DNA from: JAJPXC01 sp964510535
GTDB taxonomy: Bacteria; Bacteroidota; Bacteroidia; Bacteroidales; Muribaculaceae
DNA length: 47,891 nt
Direction: 5' to 3'
NCBI GenBank assembly: GCA_964510535.1
Contig: CAZECG010000019.1
Location: 1-47,891 of the forward strand
In this document: piece by piece, positions 25,795 through 32,273 of the stretch
Layout of the letters: every line of letters begins with the position of its first letter
Numbering within the stretch: the first letter of the stretch is position 1
Position numbers and translations under genes: made by a program
The notes under the pieces: model-generated
What the model saw: only the letters and a program-made list of their open reading frames with translations
Databases searched by the model: none
Told to the model about the DNA's origin: nothing

Positions 25795-26046
25795 ATGAGC
25801 GGAATACACGACACGGCAACCGTCACTCTCAACGTCAATGGCGCACAGGCCAAACAGATGATGTCTGACCTTGAGTCCAAAATCAAACAGACCGAGGCGA
25901 CGATTGCTTCCATGAAGGCCAACATGGCCGACCCCAACGATATTGAAAAGGCTCGCAAGCAACTCAGGACGTATCAAAAACAGCTTGAGGAAATGATCAC
26001 CATCGCCTTCGGCGAGAACCGCCAAGGCACAATCACCTTTGGCTAA
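25795..26046 (+). CDS. Small coiled-coil protein resembling a phage tape-measure N-terminus (cassette)
   Basis: An 83-residue protein beginning MSGIHDTATVTLNVNGAQAK. A short beta strand with the VNG-x-QA motif is followed by a long charged helix (about 20-66: MSDLESKIKQTEATIASMK and DPNDIEKARKQLRTYQKQLE). It ends ITIAFGENRQGTITFG. The VNGxQA plus helix arrangement recalls the first residues of Bacteroidales prophage tape-measure proteins, which are hundreds of residues longer; this is from memory. It lacks the rest of such a protein, ends at a clean stop, and lies between a terminator and a promoter, so it is a free-standing unit. Function unknown. Confidence 0.65.
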   Translation: MSGIHDTATVTLNVNGAQAKQMMSDLESKIKQTEATIASMKANMADPNDIEKARKQLRTYQKQLEEMITIAFGENRQGTITFG

Positions 26047-26090
26047 TCTCAACTATTATTATTTTTTCTTGTGTTGCTTTGTTGTCGTAT
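26008..26090 (+). repeat. Cassette repeat block, copy 2
   Basis: The partner of 25223-25298, spanning the coding end GENRQGTITFG, the stop and the TTGTGTTGCTTTGTTGTCGTAT segment that includes the -33 element. Confidence 0.8.
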
Positions 26091-26111
26091 CGAGAGAAAT
26101 TCTTATATTTA
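26082..26111 (+). promoter_or_regulatory. Cassette promoter, copy 2
   Basis: TTG at 26082-26084, 19-base spacer, TATATTTA at 26104-26111, ahead of the small membrane-protein gene at 26162. Confidence 0.6.
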
Positions 26112-26161
26112 CGACATCAAAATGATCATTTGCTTCCAACTCAACTAAAGTTATATTCAAT

Positions 26162-26329
26162 ATGGAACTCCTTATTATAGTCGTTCTAATATATATCATC
26201 ATTGGACGAATTACCCGTCCCATCCCGGGGCACACAGAAGAGAGGCCTCCCGGTCCGCCTTGGAGGGCCAATAACATACGCCGCCGTCAAGAACAACGAC
26301 GACGAGAGTCTTATTGGGATGACGATTAA
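26162..26329 (+). CDS. Small single-pass membrane protein with Arg-rich tail (cassette)
   Basis: A 55-residue product: MELLIIVVLIYIIIGRITRP, one membrane segment at 2-15. A Pro/Gly-rich linker (about 20-33) follows, then a basic block NIRRRQEQRRRESYW and an acidic end DDD. It is too short for most gene finders. The RRRQ-x-x-RR block is shared with the gene at 27086 (ARRRQHRRRQS), which argues for common descent. It has its own promoter from the cassette repeat. No homologue is known to me. Confidence 0.6.
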   Translation: MELLIIVVLIYIIIGRITRPIPGHTEERPPGPPWRANNIRRRQEQRRRESYWDDD

Positions 26330-26398
26330 CTCACTAAGCCAACATCTAAAAGGGCGATATCTTCAACATAATCGATTAACGCTAATCCCATAACGAAT

Positions 26399-26563
26399 AT
26401 GAGCTTTATTTTTGCACTAAGCACGGTAATTATTCTTAATATAATCTCTAATTATCGCATAAAGTTAAAGCGAAAGAGCTGGGAAAGAAATATCCCTCCC
26501 GCCGATCCTTCGGAGATCTCCTCTCTTGAGCTAATGAGACAAAAAGCTCCGCAGGATAACTGA
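26399..26563 (+). CDS. Small membrane-associated protein (cassette)
   Basis: A 54-residue product: MSFIFALSTVIILNIISNYR, with a hydrophobic helix at 3-17, then a basic patch (RIKLKRKSWER) and a more acidic, Pro-containing tail ending RQKAPQDN. The sequence differs from the three Arg-rich paralogues but has the same size and plan. It lies 69 bases after the previous small gene with no obvious promoter between them, so the two may be co-transcribed. A terminator follows six bases after the stop. Function unknown. Confidence 0.5.
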   Translation: MSFIFALSTVIILNIISNYRIKLKRKSWERNIPPADPSEISSLELMRQKAPQDN

Positions 26564-26568
26564 AATTT

Positions 26569-26608
26569 AACGCCACGGCATCAATCCGCTGTGGCGTTTT
26601 CGTCTTTT
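26569..26608 (+). terminator. Terminator closing a cassette
   Basis: AACGCCAC (26569-26576) and GTGGCGTT (26591-26598) with a 14-base loop, followed by TTCGTCTTTT. Confidence 0.8.
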
Positions 26609-26628
26609 ATTATGTGTGTTTAGGCTCG

Positions 26629-26636
26629 TAGCTTTG
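26629..26636 (+). promoter_or_regulatory. -7 element of the tape-measure-like cassette gene
   Basis: A perfect TAGCTTTG, 20 bases before the ATG at 26657. Confidence 0.65.
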
Positions 26637-26656
26637 TGAAAATTCTTTCCACAACT

Positions 26657-27040
26657 ATGAGCAATATTAACGATAAAGCTACCGTCAGCCTATTTGTCAA
26701 TGGCGAACAAGCTGAAGACGCAATGGATAGGCTTCGCAAAAAAGCCGAAGACCTCGACAAGCAGCTCCAAACGGCCATGTCCTCCGGTGATAAGAAAACG
26801 GCCAACAAGCTGCAACGAGAGCTCGACAAGGTCAATAAGGAACTTAACCGAACGGAGTCCGCCGCCAAAGGAACCGGCATTGTCTTAAACAACCTCAGTA
26901 ACACGTCAATTCATGGACTGCGCAACGCCCTTAAGTATCTTGAAAAGGAACTGCGCATGACCAAGCCTAAAAATAAAAATCGAGCTTCGCGCGTTTGTTG
27001 CCGCCGCCATTCCTTAAAAATATCACTAAAAATAATGTGA
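26657..27040 (+). CDS. Tape-measure N-terminus-like coiled-coil protein (cassette)
   Basis: A 127-residue protein starting MSNINDKATVSLFVNGEQAE, then charged helices (about 22-75) and TESAAKGTGIVLNNLSNTSI and HGLRNALKYLEKELRMTKP (76-113). From memory, the VNGEQA start and the GLRNALKYLEKEL segment closely resemble the N-terminal 110 residues of tail tape-measure proteins in Bacteroidales prophages. After MTKP the sequence turns into an unusual basic tail (KNKNRASRVCCRRHS). The +1 frame there reads KIKIELRAFVAAAIP then stop, so the tail may reflect a truncation or frameshift. It has a good promoter. Neighbouring small membrane genes, not tail genes, surround it, so this is a relic or an exapted fragment. 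Confidence 0.65.
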   Translation: MSNINDKATVSLFVNGEQAEDAMDRLRKKAEDLDKQLQTAMSSGDKKTANKLQRELDKVNKELNRTESAAKGTGIVLNNLSNTSIHGLRNALKYLEKELRMTKPKNKNRASRVCCRRHSLKISLKIM

Positions 27041-27045
27041 ATAAC

Positions 27046-27076
27046 TTGTCGTATTTTATATTCCACCTTATATTTG
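27046..27076 (+). promoter_or_regulatory. Cassette promoter, copy 3
   Basis: TTGTCGTATT starts at 27046, then a perfect TATATTTG at 27069-27076 after a 20-base spacer, 10 bases before the ATG. The -33 block is shared with the copies at 25289 and 26082. Confidence 0.75.
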
Positions 27077-27085
27077 TAGAACATT

Positions 27086-27292
27086 ATGGGAACTATCATC
27101 TTCATACTACTCGCTATCGCGGTACTCAGTGCCATAAAAGTATCACCGCCAAAGGGCACCTCGGGCGAATTGACCGATGCCCGCCGCCGTCAGCACCGTC
27201 GTCGTCAGTCCACAGAACCTCACGGACTGCCGTGGATGGACCCGAATTATCAAAAACGGAAAGAGAGAAAGCGCGACTCTTATAAATTTTGA
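27086..27292 (+). CDS. Small single-pass membrane protein with Arg-rich tail (cassette)
   Basis: A 68-residue product: MGTIIFILLAIAVLSAIKVS, one membrane helix at 3-17, then PPKGTSGEL, a strongly basic block (ARRRQHRRRQS) and a tail PHGLPWMDPNYQKRKERKRD. It is the longest of the four small membrane proteins and the most convincing, with a perfect promoter 10 bases upstream and a terminator 8 bases downstream. The very short distance from the -7 box implies a short or absent leader. Paralogous to 26162 and 25534. No known family. Confidence 0.65.
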   Translation: MGTIIFILLAIAVLSAIKVSPPKGTSGELTDARRRQHRRRQSTEPHGLPWMDPNYQKRKERKRDSYKF

Positions 27293-27299
27293 ATAATCT

Positions 27300-27330
27300 A
27301 CGCCTCGCCTATATGACGGGGCGTTTTTTG
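27300..27330 (+). terminator. Terminator at the end of the cassette array
   Basis: ACGCCTCG (27300-27307) pairs, with one wobble, with CGGGGCGT (27317-27324), followed by TTTTTTG. Confidence 0.85.
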
Positions 27331-27349
27331 TGTCTTTTAATGGAGGAGA

Positions 27350-27387
27350 AAAGGGCGGGGAAGAAGCCTGTTCGCTACTCCCCCGCC
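27350..27387 (-). terminator. Terminator after hpf
   Basis: GGCGGGGAA (27354-27362) and TCCCCCGCC (27379-27387) form a stem. On the minus strand it is followed by CTTTTCTCC. It lies 29 bases past the hpf stop, facing the convergent cassette array. Confidence 0.6.
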
Positions 27388-27415
27388 ACTATGTTGCCCG
27401 ATTTATGCCGGGATG

Positions 27416-27709
27416 TTATTTCTTGTCTTTTGTTTTTTCAACCTGCCGCTCGATTGCTTCGAGGCACAGGTCGATTGCTTCCTCAAACGTGTCGGCGGTC
27501 TTTGTCGCCACGATTTCACCGTTCTGCGGCACTGTTACTTTGATAACAGCCTCTTTATTGAGCGAAGTCTCAGGCTTCACTACTTTCAGTGTCACGTCTG
27601 TTGCCGTGATGTCAGCGCAGCGTCGGGTCAGTTTGTCCACTTTCTTGTTGATGAAGGCGACGAGCTTTTCTGATGCGTCAAAGTGGATTGCTTGAATTCT
27701 TAGATCCAT
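27416..27709 (-). CDS. hpf: Ribosome hibernation promoting factor (short form)
   Basis: A 97-residue HPF/YfiA-family protein that binds the 30S decoding region and inactivates ribosomes during slow growth. The fold is visible as MDLRIQAIHFDASEKLVAFI, then DVTLKVVKPE, a basic helix and DLCLEAIERQVEK; there is no long-form C-terminal dimerisation domain. The start overlaps the 3' end of the Xer gene by 32 bases. Directly upstream is AAGGAGGATAATCATG, a perfect Shine-Dalgarno, almost unique in this window of a Bacteroidetes-type genome. Confidence 0.95.
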   Translation of the reverse strand: MDLRIQAIHFDASEKLVAFINKKVDKLTRRCADITATDVTLKVVKPETSLNKEAVIKVTVPQNGEIVATKTADTFEEAIDLCLEAIERQVEKTKDKK

Positions 27710-28613
27710 GATTATCCTCCTTTTTTAAAGCGCGCGGGTGCGCGAGTTGATAATTTTGTTTAAGTTCTCGATAGGTTATATGAGTATAAACCTGTGTTGT
27801 CATTAGGCTTTGGTGGCCGAGGAGCTGTTGCACCGACGTTAGGTCGGCACCGTTGTTGAGCATATCCGTCGCAAACGAGTGGCGCATGACGTGCGGACTC
27901 AGTTTGGCGGCGTGCGCTCCGCCGTTTTGAAGGTCGCGGTGTACGCAGCGGTAAAGAAGTGTGCGGTAGATGGGCTGTCCGTCGGGGCGGGTGAAAAACC
28001 GTTCCGGGCGGTGTCCGGCTATGGTGTCGCGTAGTTGTCGGTATTCGGTAATCATTTGCGCCAGCTCTTTCCCGAATGGAATTATCCTTTCTTTATTACG
28101 CTTTCCAAGCACCTTTAGTTCGCCGCGCGAAAGGTTTACGTCCGCGTCAAGCAGCGACATAGCTTCAGCCGACCTCATGCCGGTGGAGTAGAGCATCATA
28201 AGTATCAGTTTGTCGCGCACCTCTTCAAAGTTGCCGCCGTCAATCGGCTCGTCGAGGATGTGACGTGTCTCCTCGGGGCGTATGAATGTCGGTAGGTCAG
28301 ACGGACATTTAATTGATGGGATGTCGGCGGCGGGGTTGCTTTTCAACCCATGCCGCACCATCAGAAACTTATAAAAAGCCCGCAGCGATTGGACTTTACG
28401 GCGCAGGGTGCGGCTGCTCGCTCCGTTTTCGGCTTCTTTGGCGAGCCATGAGCGGAGGTCGGCTGTGGTTATGTCCATCGGTCGCAGCTCGTCGCACTTG
28501 CCGCCGGTGGCATAGTCGGCCCATTGGTTCAGATCGGTGCGATAAGACGAAACGGTGTAAGCCGAGTAATTCAGCTCACACCGTATATATGTTAGAAAAG
28601 CATCTATCAGCAT
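27678..28613 (-). CDS. Tyrosine recombinase, XerC/XerD type
   Basis: A 311-residue tyrosine recombinase. The N-terminal SAM-like core-binding domain covers about 1-95. The catalytic residues are in order: Arg147 (STGMRSAEA), Lys171 (LGKRNKER), His241 and Arg244 (HVMRHSFAT), His267 (LLGHQS) and the Tyr276 nucleophile (TTQVYTH). Length and position between rpsU and hpf point to the housekeeping chromosome-dimer recombinase found at this locus in Bacteroides relatives, not to a phage integrase. Its last 32 bases contain the hpf ribosome-binding site and start. Confidence 0.93.
   Translation of the reverse strand: MLIDAFLTYIRCELNYSAYTVSSYRTDLNQWADYATGGKCDELRPMDITTADLRSWLAKEAENGASSRTLRRKVQSLRAFYKFLMVRHGLKSNPAADIPSIKCPSDLPTFIRPEETRHILDEPIDGGNFEEVRDKLILMMLYSTGMRSAEAMSLLDADVNLSRGELKVLGKRNKERIIPFGKELAQMITEYRQLRDTIAGHRPERFFTRPDGQPIYRTLLYRCVHRDLQNGGAHAAKLSPHVMRHSFATDMLNNGADLTSVQQLLGHQSLMTTQVYTHITYRELKQNYQLAHPRALKKEDNHGSKNSSNPL
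27712..27722 (-). promoter_or_regulatory. Strong Shine-Dalgarno of hpf, inside the Xer gene
   Basis: On the minus strand this reads AAAGGAGGATA, ending a few bases before the hpf ATG. Other starts in the window (tuf, nusG, rplK, ftnA, fbaA, rpsU) lack such a site. Confidence 0.8.
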
Positions 28614-28666
28614 ATCTGAAATCCGTCGGAGACTCGAGCGATGAGGCTCTTTGTCTGTGTAGGCAA

Positions 28667-28698
28667 CGAATTTAAGCTTTTCTATTCAATTATCCAAA
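28667..28698 (-). promoter_or_regulatory. Promoter of the xer-hpf operon
   Basis: On the minus strand TTTG (28698-28695), a 20-base spacer, then TAAATTCG (28674-28667), one base off consensus, 54 bases before the Xer ATG. Confidence 0.55.
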
Positions 28699-28771
28699 TA
28701 AAAAAAGGAAAATCGGGGAAATCTTGCGCGTGACGGTTGCCGTTGCGGCTCCCGTGCCGCTTCGACTTGGC

Positions 28772-28963
28772 TTATTCCTCAACCGAGCGGAGTTTCTGGA
28801 CGTAAACCGCTTTCATCATTTTTTTGCGGTTGGTCACAGAGGGCTTCTCAAAAGCCTGACGGCTACGGAGTTCCTTGACGATGCCGGTTTTCTCAAATTT
28901 GCGTTTAAACTTCTTTAAAGCTTTCTCGATGTTGTCGCCTTCTTTTACTTGTACGATGATCAT
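28772..28963 (-). CDS. rpsU: 30S ribosomal protein bS21
   Basis: A 63-residue bS21: MIIVQVKEGDNIEKALKKFK, then RSRQAFEKPSVTNRKK and a basic end. bS21 sits near the anti-Shine-Dalgarno end of 16S rRNA. Own perfect promoter; no Shine-Dalgarno upstream (AATAAATTAAAAATG). It heads the local minus-strand group rpsU-xer-hpf, though Xer has its own promoter. Confidence 0.96.
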   Translation of the reverse strand: MIIVQVKEGDNIEKALKKFKRKFEKTGIVKELRSRQAFEKPSVTNRKKMMKAVYVQKLRSVEE

Positions 28964-29009
28964 TTTTAATTTATTGTTTTTTTGTTATATGCGTTTTAGT
29001 TTTGCGGGG

Positions 29010-29039
29010 CAAAATTACTAATTGTTTTTTATTCTCCAA
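29010..29039 (-). promoter_or_regulatory. Promoter of rpsU
   Basis: On the minus strand TTG (29039-29037), 19-base spacer, perfect TAATTTTG (29017-29010), 46 bases before the ATG. Confidence 0.75.
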
Positions 29040-29074
29040 AACTTTTTGTGGTTAATTTTTTGATGGGAGGGGTG

Positions 29075-29620
29075 TTAACCTTGACCGCTAACCTTGTCAG
29101 GGTCATCTACGGTGTACCAGCGGGAGTACATCAAGTAGTTGCGGGCGATCTTCTGATTCATCTCGCGGGCCTTTTCGGGCTCTACCATTTTTATGAACTT
29201 GGCGGGCGCACCGCCCCACAGTTCATTGGGGCCGATGACAGTGCGCGACAGCACTACCGACCCGGCTGCCACTAATGCGCCTTCCCCGACAACTGCGTCG
29301 TCCATCACCACTGCCCCCATGCCGATTAAGGCGAAATCGTGGATTTTACAGCCGTGTAGCGTTACGTTGTGGCCTACGGAGACATCGTCGCCTATCTCGA
29401 TTACCGATTTCTCATAGAGGGTGTGAAGCACTGAGCCGTCTTGTATGTTGACGCGGTTCCCGATGGTGATGGTGTTGACATCGCCGCGCAGCACGGTGTT
29501 GAACCACACGCTGCACTCCTCGCCGATGGTGACGTCGCCTATCAGTGTTGCGTTTTCTGCTAAAAATGTGTCGCGGCCTATTTTAGGAGTGTAGCCGCGG
29601 AGGGGTATTATGAGTGCCAT
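29075..29620 (-). CDS. Gamma-carbonic anhydrase-like hexapeptide-repeat protein
   Basis: A 181-residue left-handed beta-helix protein of the gamma-CA/YrdA/PaaY group. The hexapeptide repeats run from about 15 to 150 (NATLIGDVTIGEECSVWFN). The three metal histidines appear in order: HTLYEK, VGHNVTLHGC. The C-terminal helix has FIKMVEPEKAREMNQ. Members bind Zn or Fe as homotrimers; carbonic anhydrase activity is shown for some and absent in others. The start follows the aminopeptidase P gene by 54 bases with no -7 element seen, so co-transcription is likely. Confidence 0.9.
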   Translation of the reverse strand: MALIIPLRGYTPKIGRDTFLAENATLIGDVTIGEECSVWFNTVLRGDVNTITIGNRVNIQDGSVLHTLYEKSVIEIGDDVSVGHNVTLHGCKIHDFALIGMGAVVMDDAVVGEGALVAAGSVVLSRTVIGPNELWGGAPAKFIKMVEPEKAREMNQKIARNYLMYSRWYTVDDPDKVSGQG

Positions 29621-29674
29621 GTCTGTTATTGCATATTTGTTTTGTCGTTAAGTCAGTGTCTTTGTATAGTGCTG

Positions 29675-31453
29675 TCAGCGTTTTAGCGGAGCGGTCTTAT
29701 TTGCGAGCCATTGTGCCTGCCCGGGGGTGAGCATCGGGGTCAGACGCTCGCGGACGGTGGCGTGGTAGCTGTTGACCCACTCTATCTCCGTGTCGCTCAT
29801 CAGCGAGAGGTCAAAGAGCGAGAGGTCAAACGGGCAAAGTGTCAGCGTCTCAAACTGCAGGAACTCGCCAAAATCGGTGGTCATGGCAGGGATGGTCAGC
29901 ACGAGGTTCTCGCATCGTATGCCGTGGATGCCTTCGCGGTATAGCCCGGGCTCGTTGGAGGTTATCATCCCCGGAGTGAGCGGGGTGGGGACATAATTGA
30001 GCCTTACACTCTGAGGCCCCTCGTGGACGTTGAGGAAATGACCGACGCCATGGCCCGTGCCGTGGAGATAACCCAACCCCTCTTTCCATAGGGATTGGCG
30101 GGCTATCGCGTCAAGCTGGTGGCCTGTAGTGCCGGCGGGGAACACCATAGACGCCAGGGCGATGTGCCCTTTCATGACTAAAGTGAAGTCATGGCGTTGC
30201 AGCTCCGTTGGGTTGCCGAGCGAGATGGTGCGGGTGATGTCGGTGGTGCCGTCGAGGTATTGCGCTCCGGAGTCGATGAGCAGCAGTCCGTCGGGCGACA
30301 ATGTGGCGTCGGTGTCGGGTGTCGCGCTGTAATGGACTATCGCGCCGTGCTCGCGGAATCCGGCTATGGTGTCAAAACTGTCGTCGAAATAAAGCTCCCC
30401 TTCTGAACGCAGACGTGTGAGCAATGCTGCGATTCCCATCTCTGTGAGCTTCTCTCCGGCTCGCATCATCCGTTCTATTTCCATGAGGGCCTTCACCATC
30501 GCCACGCCGTCGCGTTCCATAGCGGAGCGTGTGCCGCGGATTTGGGCGTTGTTCTTGCAGGCCTTGAACATCGCTATGGGCGATGCTCCCTTGACCATGC
30601 GGCCACCGAGAGCCGAGGCCACGGCATGAGATGTTTTCGCAGGCTCCGCAAGCACTGTGGCATTCGATGGGAGCGAAGCGATGAAATCGCCGACGGTCGA
30701 GTAGGGAGCCACCTTTACACCGTTGGCTTGGAGGTGGGCGGCTGTCTCGGGCGTGACTTTCGCCGGGTCTGTGAGCAGAACCGAGCCATCGCCCGATATA
30801 TAGAGGTAGGCGGTGGCGACCGGGTTGCACTGCACGTCGCGCGAGCGTATGTTGAGAGTCCACGCTATCTCGTCTAATGCCGAGACAAACACGCCGTCGG
30901 CATCGGTTTTAGCGAGGATGTCGGCTATTTTGTCGGCGGCAGAGCGTCCGGCATATTTGATGTCATGAACAAATATCGGGGCTTGGGGTAGAGCGGGCCG
31001 ATCGGGCCAAAGCGCATCGAAGGGGTCGAAATCGGTGCGGAGCTTAAGCCCCTTGGCAGTCAGCGAGGCATTCATGGCAGCGACTGCGTCGGTCGAGAAA
31101 AGCCATCCGTCGATGCCTACGGTCGCTCCGGGGGAGATGTTCCGGGTCAAGTAGCTTATTATGTCCGGGGTGCCGGGCAGCCCGTCCTTCATGAGCTCGA
31201 TGCCTGTGCCGTCGAGTTGTGAGGCCGCCTGGATGAAATATCTTGAGTCGGTCCACAGCAAGGCGTTGTCGGCGGTTACCACTAACGAACCGGCTGAGCC
31301 GGTGAATCCGCTGAAGTGGCGCCGCACCTGCCAATGGTCGGCGAGGTATTCGCTCTGGTGCGGGTCGGTCTGTGGTATGATTATCGCGGCGATATCCGCT
31401 TGTCTCATGGCATCGCGCAGGGCGGCGAGTCTTTTGGCTATTTCTTCTTTCAT
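29675..31453 (-). CDS. pepP: Xaa-Pro aminopeptidase (aminopeptidase P, M24B)
   Basis: A 592-residue cytoplasmic metallopeptidase that removes N-terminal residues before proline. It has the long three-domain form: two creatinase-like N-terminal domains (about 1-310) and a pita-bread catalytic domain. Metal ligands are seen in LLIDSGAQYLDGTTDITRT (two Asp), HGTGHGVGHFLNVHEGP (His), TSNEPGLY (Glu) and GIRCENLV (Glu). The C-terminal AMP_C domain ends NKTAPLKR. Own promoter at 31502-31531. Confidence 0.95.
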   Translation of the reverse strand: MKEEIAKRLAALRDAMRQADIAAIIIPQTDPHQSEYLADHWQVRRHFSGFTGSAGSLVVTADNALLWTDSRYFIQAASQLDGTGIELMKDGLPGTPDIISYLTRNISPGATVGIDGWLFSTDAVAAMNASLTAKGLKLRTDFDPFDALWPDRPALPQAPIFVHDIKYAGRSAADKIADILAKTDADGVFVSALDEIAWTLNIRSRDVQCNPVATAYLYISGDGSVLLTDPAKVTPETAAHLQANGVKVAPYSTVGDFIASLPSNATVLAEPAKTSHAVASALGGRMVKGASPIAMFKACKNNAQIRGTRSAMERDGVAMVKALMEIERMMRAGEKLTEMGIAALLTRLRSEGELYFDDSFDTIAGFREHGAIVHYSATPDTDATLSPDGLLLIDSGAQYLDGTTDITRTISLGNPTELQRHDFTLVMKGHIALASMVFPAGTTGHQLDAIARQSLWKEGLGYLHGTGHGVGHFLNVHEGPQSVRLNYVPTPLTPGMITSNEPGLYREGIHGIRCENLVLTIPAMTTDFGEFLQFETLTLCPFDLSLFDLSLMSDTEIEWVNSYHATVRERLTPMLTPGQAQWLANKTAPLKR

Positions 31454-31501
31454 TGGGAGTGGTATTGTTTTTTTTGTTCGTTATTCTTTAATTAATAGGG
31501 A

Positions 31502-31531
31502 CAAAATTACATTTTTTTTGTCTATTCGCAA
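31502..31531 (-). promoter_or_regulatory. Promoter of the aminopeptidase P gene
   Basis: On the minus strand TTG (31531-31529), 19-base spacer, perfect TAATTTTG (31509-31502). Confidence 0.75.
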
Positions 31532-31736
31532 CTCTTGATGACTGTAAAAGGGGATTTCCCGGTTTACGGATGAGATGGGCAAGGCGCGGCATAATGATGT
31601 GGATTCGGGTGGCGTGGAGCGGTTGCGGCTGAGAGCGGTTGAAAAAGGCGTGATTTTTTTTAAGCGTCTAATTGCCCGAAAATCAATTTGAAACAGAAAA
31701 TCAACAACAAAAAATGAAAAAATAAGTTCAAAATAT
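31532..31736. other. Divergent intergenic region
   Basis: Part of the 358-bp gap between pepP (minus) and the tRNA-tuf operon (plus). The left half is G-rich without a convincing gene. The right half (from about 31650) is very A/T-rich, as expected upstream of a strong stable-RNA promoter. I see no further feature. Confidence 0.5.
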
Positions 31737-31767
31737 TTTGGCGGTTTGAAAACTTGTCGTAACTTTG
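31737..31767 (+). promoter_or_regulatory. Promoter of the tRNA-tuf operon
   Basis: TTTG at 31737-31740, 19-base spacer, perfect TAACTTTG at 31760-31767, with an A-rich upstream stretch. It lies about 45 bases before the first tRNA. Confidence 0.8.
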
Positions 31768-31811
31768 CACCCGCTTGACAGTCATAACGGCACGGTTCAA
31801 GCGACAGAGCT

Positions 31812-31885
31812 GCCTCTTTAGCTCAGTTGGCCAGAGCACGTGATTTGTAATCTCGGGGTCGTTGGTTCGAATCCGACAAGAGGCT
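31812..31885 (+). tRNA. tRNA-Thr (anticodon TGT)
   Basis: A 74-base cloverleaf. The acceptor GCCTCTT pairs with AAGAGGC, the discriminator is T, the anticodon loop is TTTGTAA and the T-loop is TTCGAAT. No encoded CCA. One T-T mismatch in the anticodon stem (CGTGA/TCTCG). Confidence 0.96.
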
Positions 31886-31913
31886 CAAAGCAAATAGGAC
31901 ATTAAAAATGTTA

Positions 31914-31996
31914 GGGCGAATACCAGAGTGGCCAAATGGGGCAGACTGTAAATCTGCTGGTTTATACCTTCGGTGGTTCGAATCCATCTTCGCCCA
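31914..31996 (+). tRNA. tRNA-Tyr (anticodon GTA)
   Basis: An 83-base class II tRNA with a long variable arm. The acceptor GGGCGAA pairs with TTCGCCC, the anticodon loop is CTGTAAA and the discriminator is A. No encoded CCA. Confidence 0.96.
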
Positions 31997-32005
31997 CTTA
32001 ACATT

Positions 32006-32078
32006 GCGGAAGTAGCTCAGTTGATAGAGCATCAGCCTTCCAAGCTGAGGGTCGCGAGTTTGAGCCTCGTCTTCCGCT
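32006..32078 (+). tRNA. tRNA-Gly (anticodon TCC)
   Basis: A 73-base cloverleaf with acceptor GCGGAAG/CTTCCGC, anticodon loop CTTCCAA and discriminator T. Confidence 0.96.
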
Positions 32079-32094
32079 CTAAAAACATTATTTT

Positions 32095-32166
<72 letters not shown>

Positions 32167-32273
32167 CAACCATCATAGCAAAATTTGACAGCCCCGATAG
32201 TGCCTTGTTCTATCGCGGCATCTTGTTAGGAAGTTAATCATTTAATCAAAAATCAGAATAAAAATAGCAAGTT

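Noticed and set aside
24900..27330. CRISPR array in the repeat-bearing region
   Set aside because: The repeats are two long diverged blocks with coding content, not short regular repeats with unique spacers.
27678..28613. Tyrosine recombinase next to the cassette array as an integron-type integrase
   Set aside because: Its position between rpsU and hpf is the conserved housekeeping Xer locus, it points away from the array behind a convergent terminator, and I see no attC-like site after each cassette.
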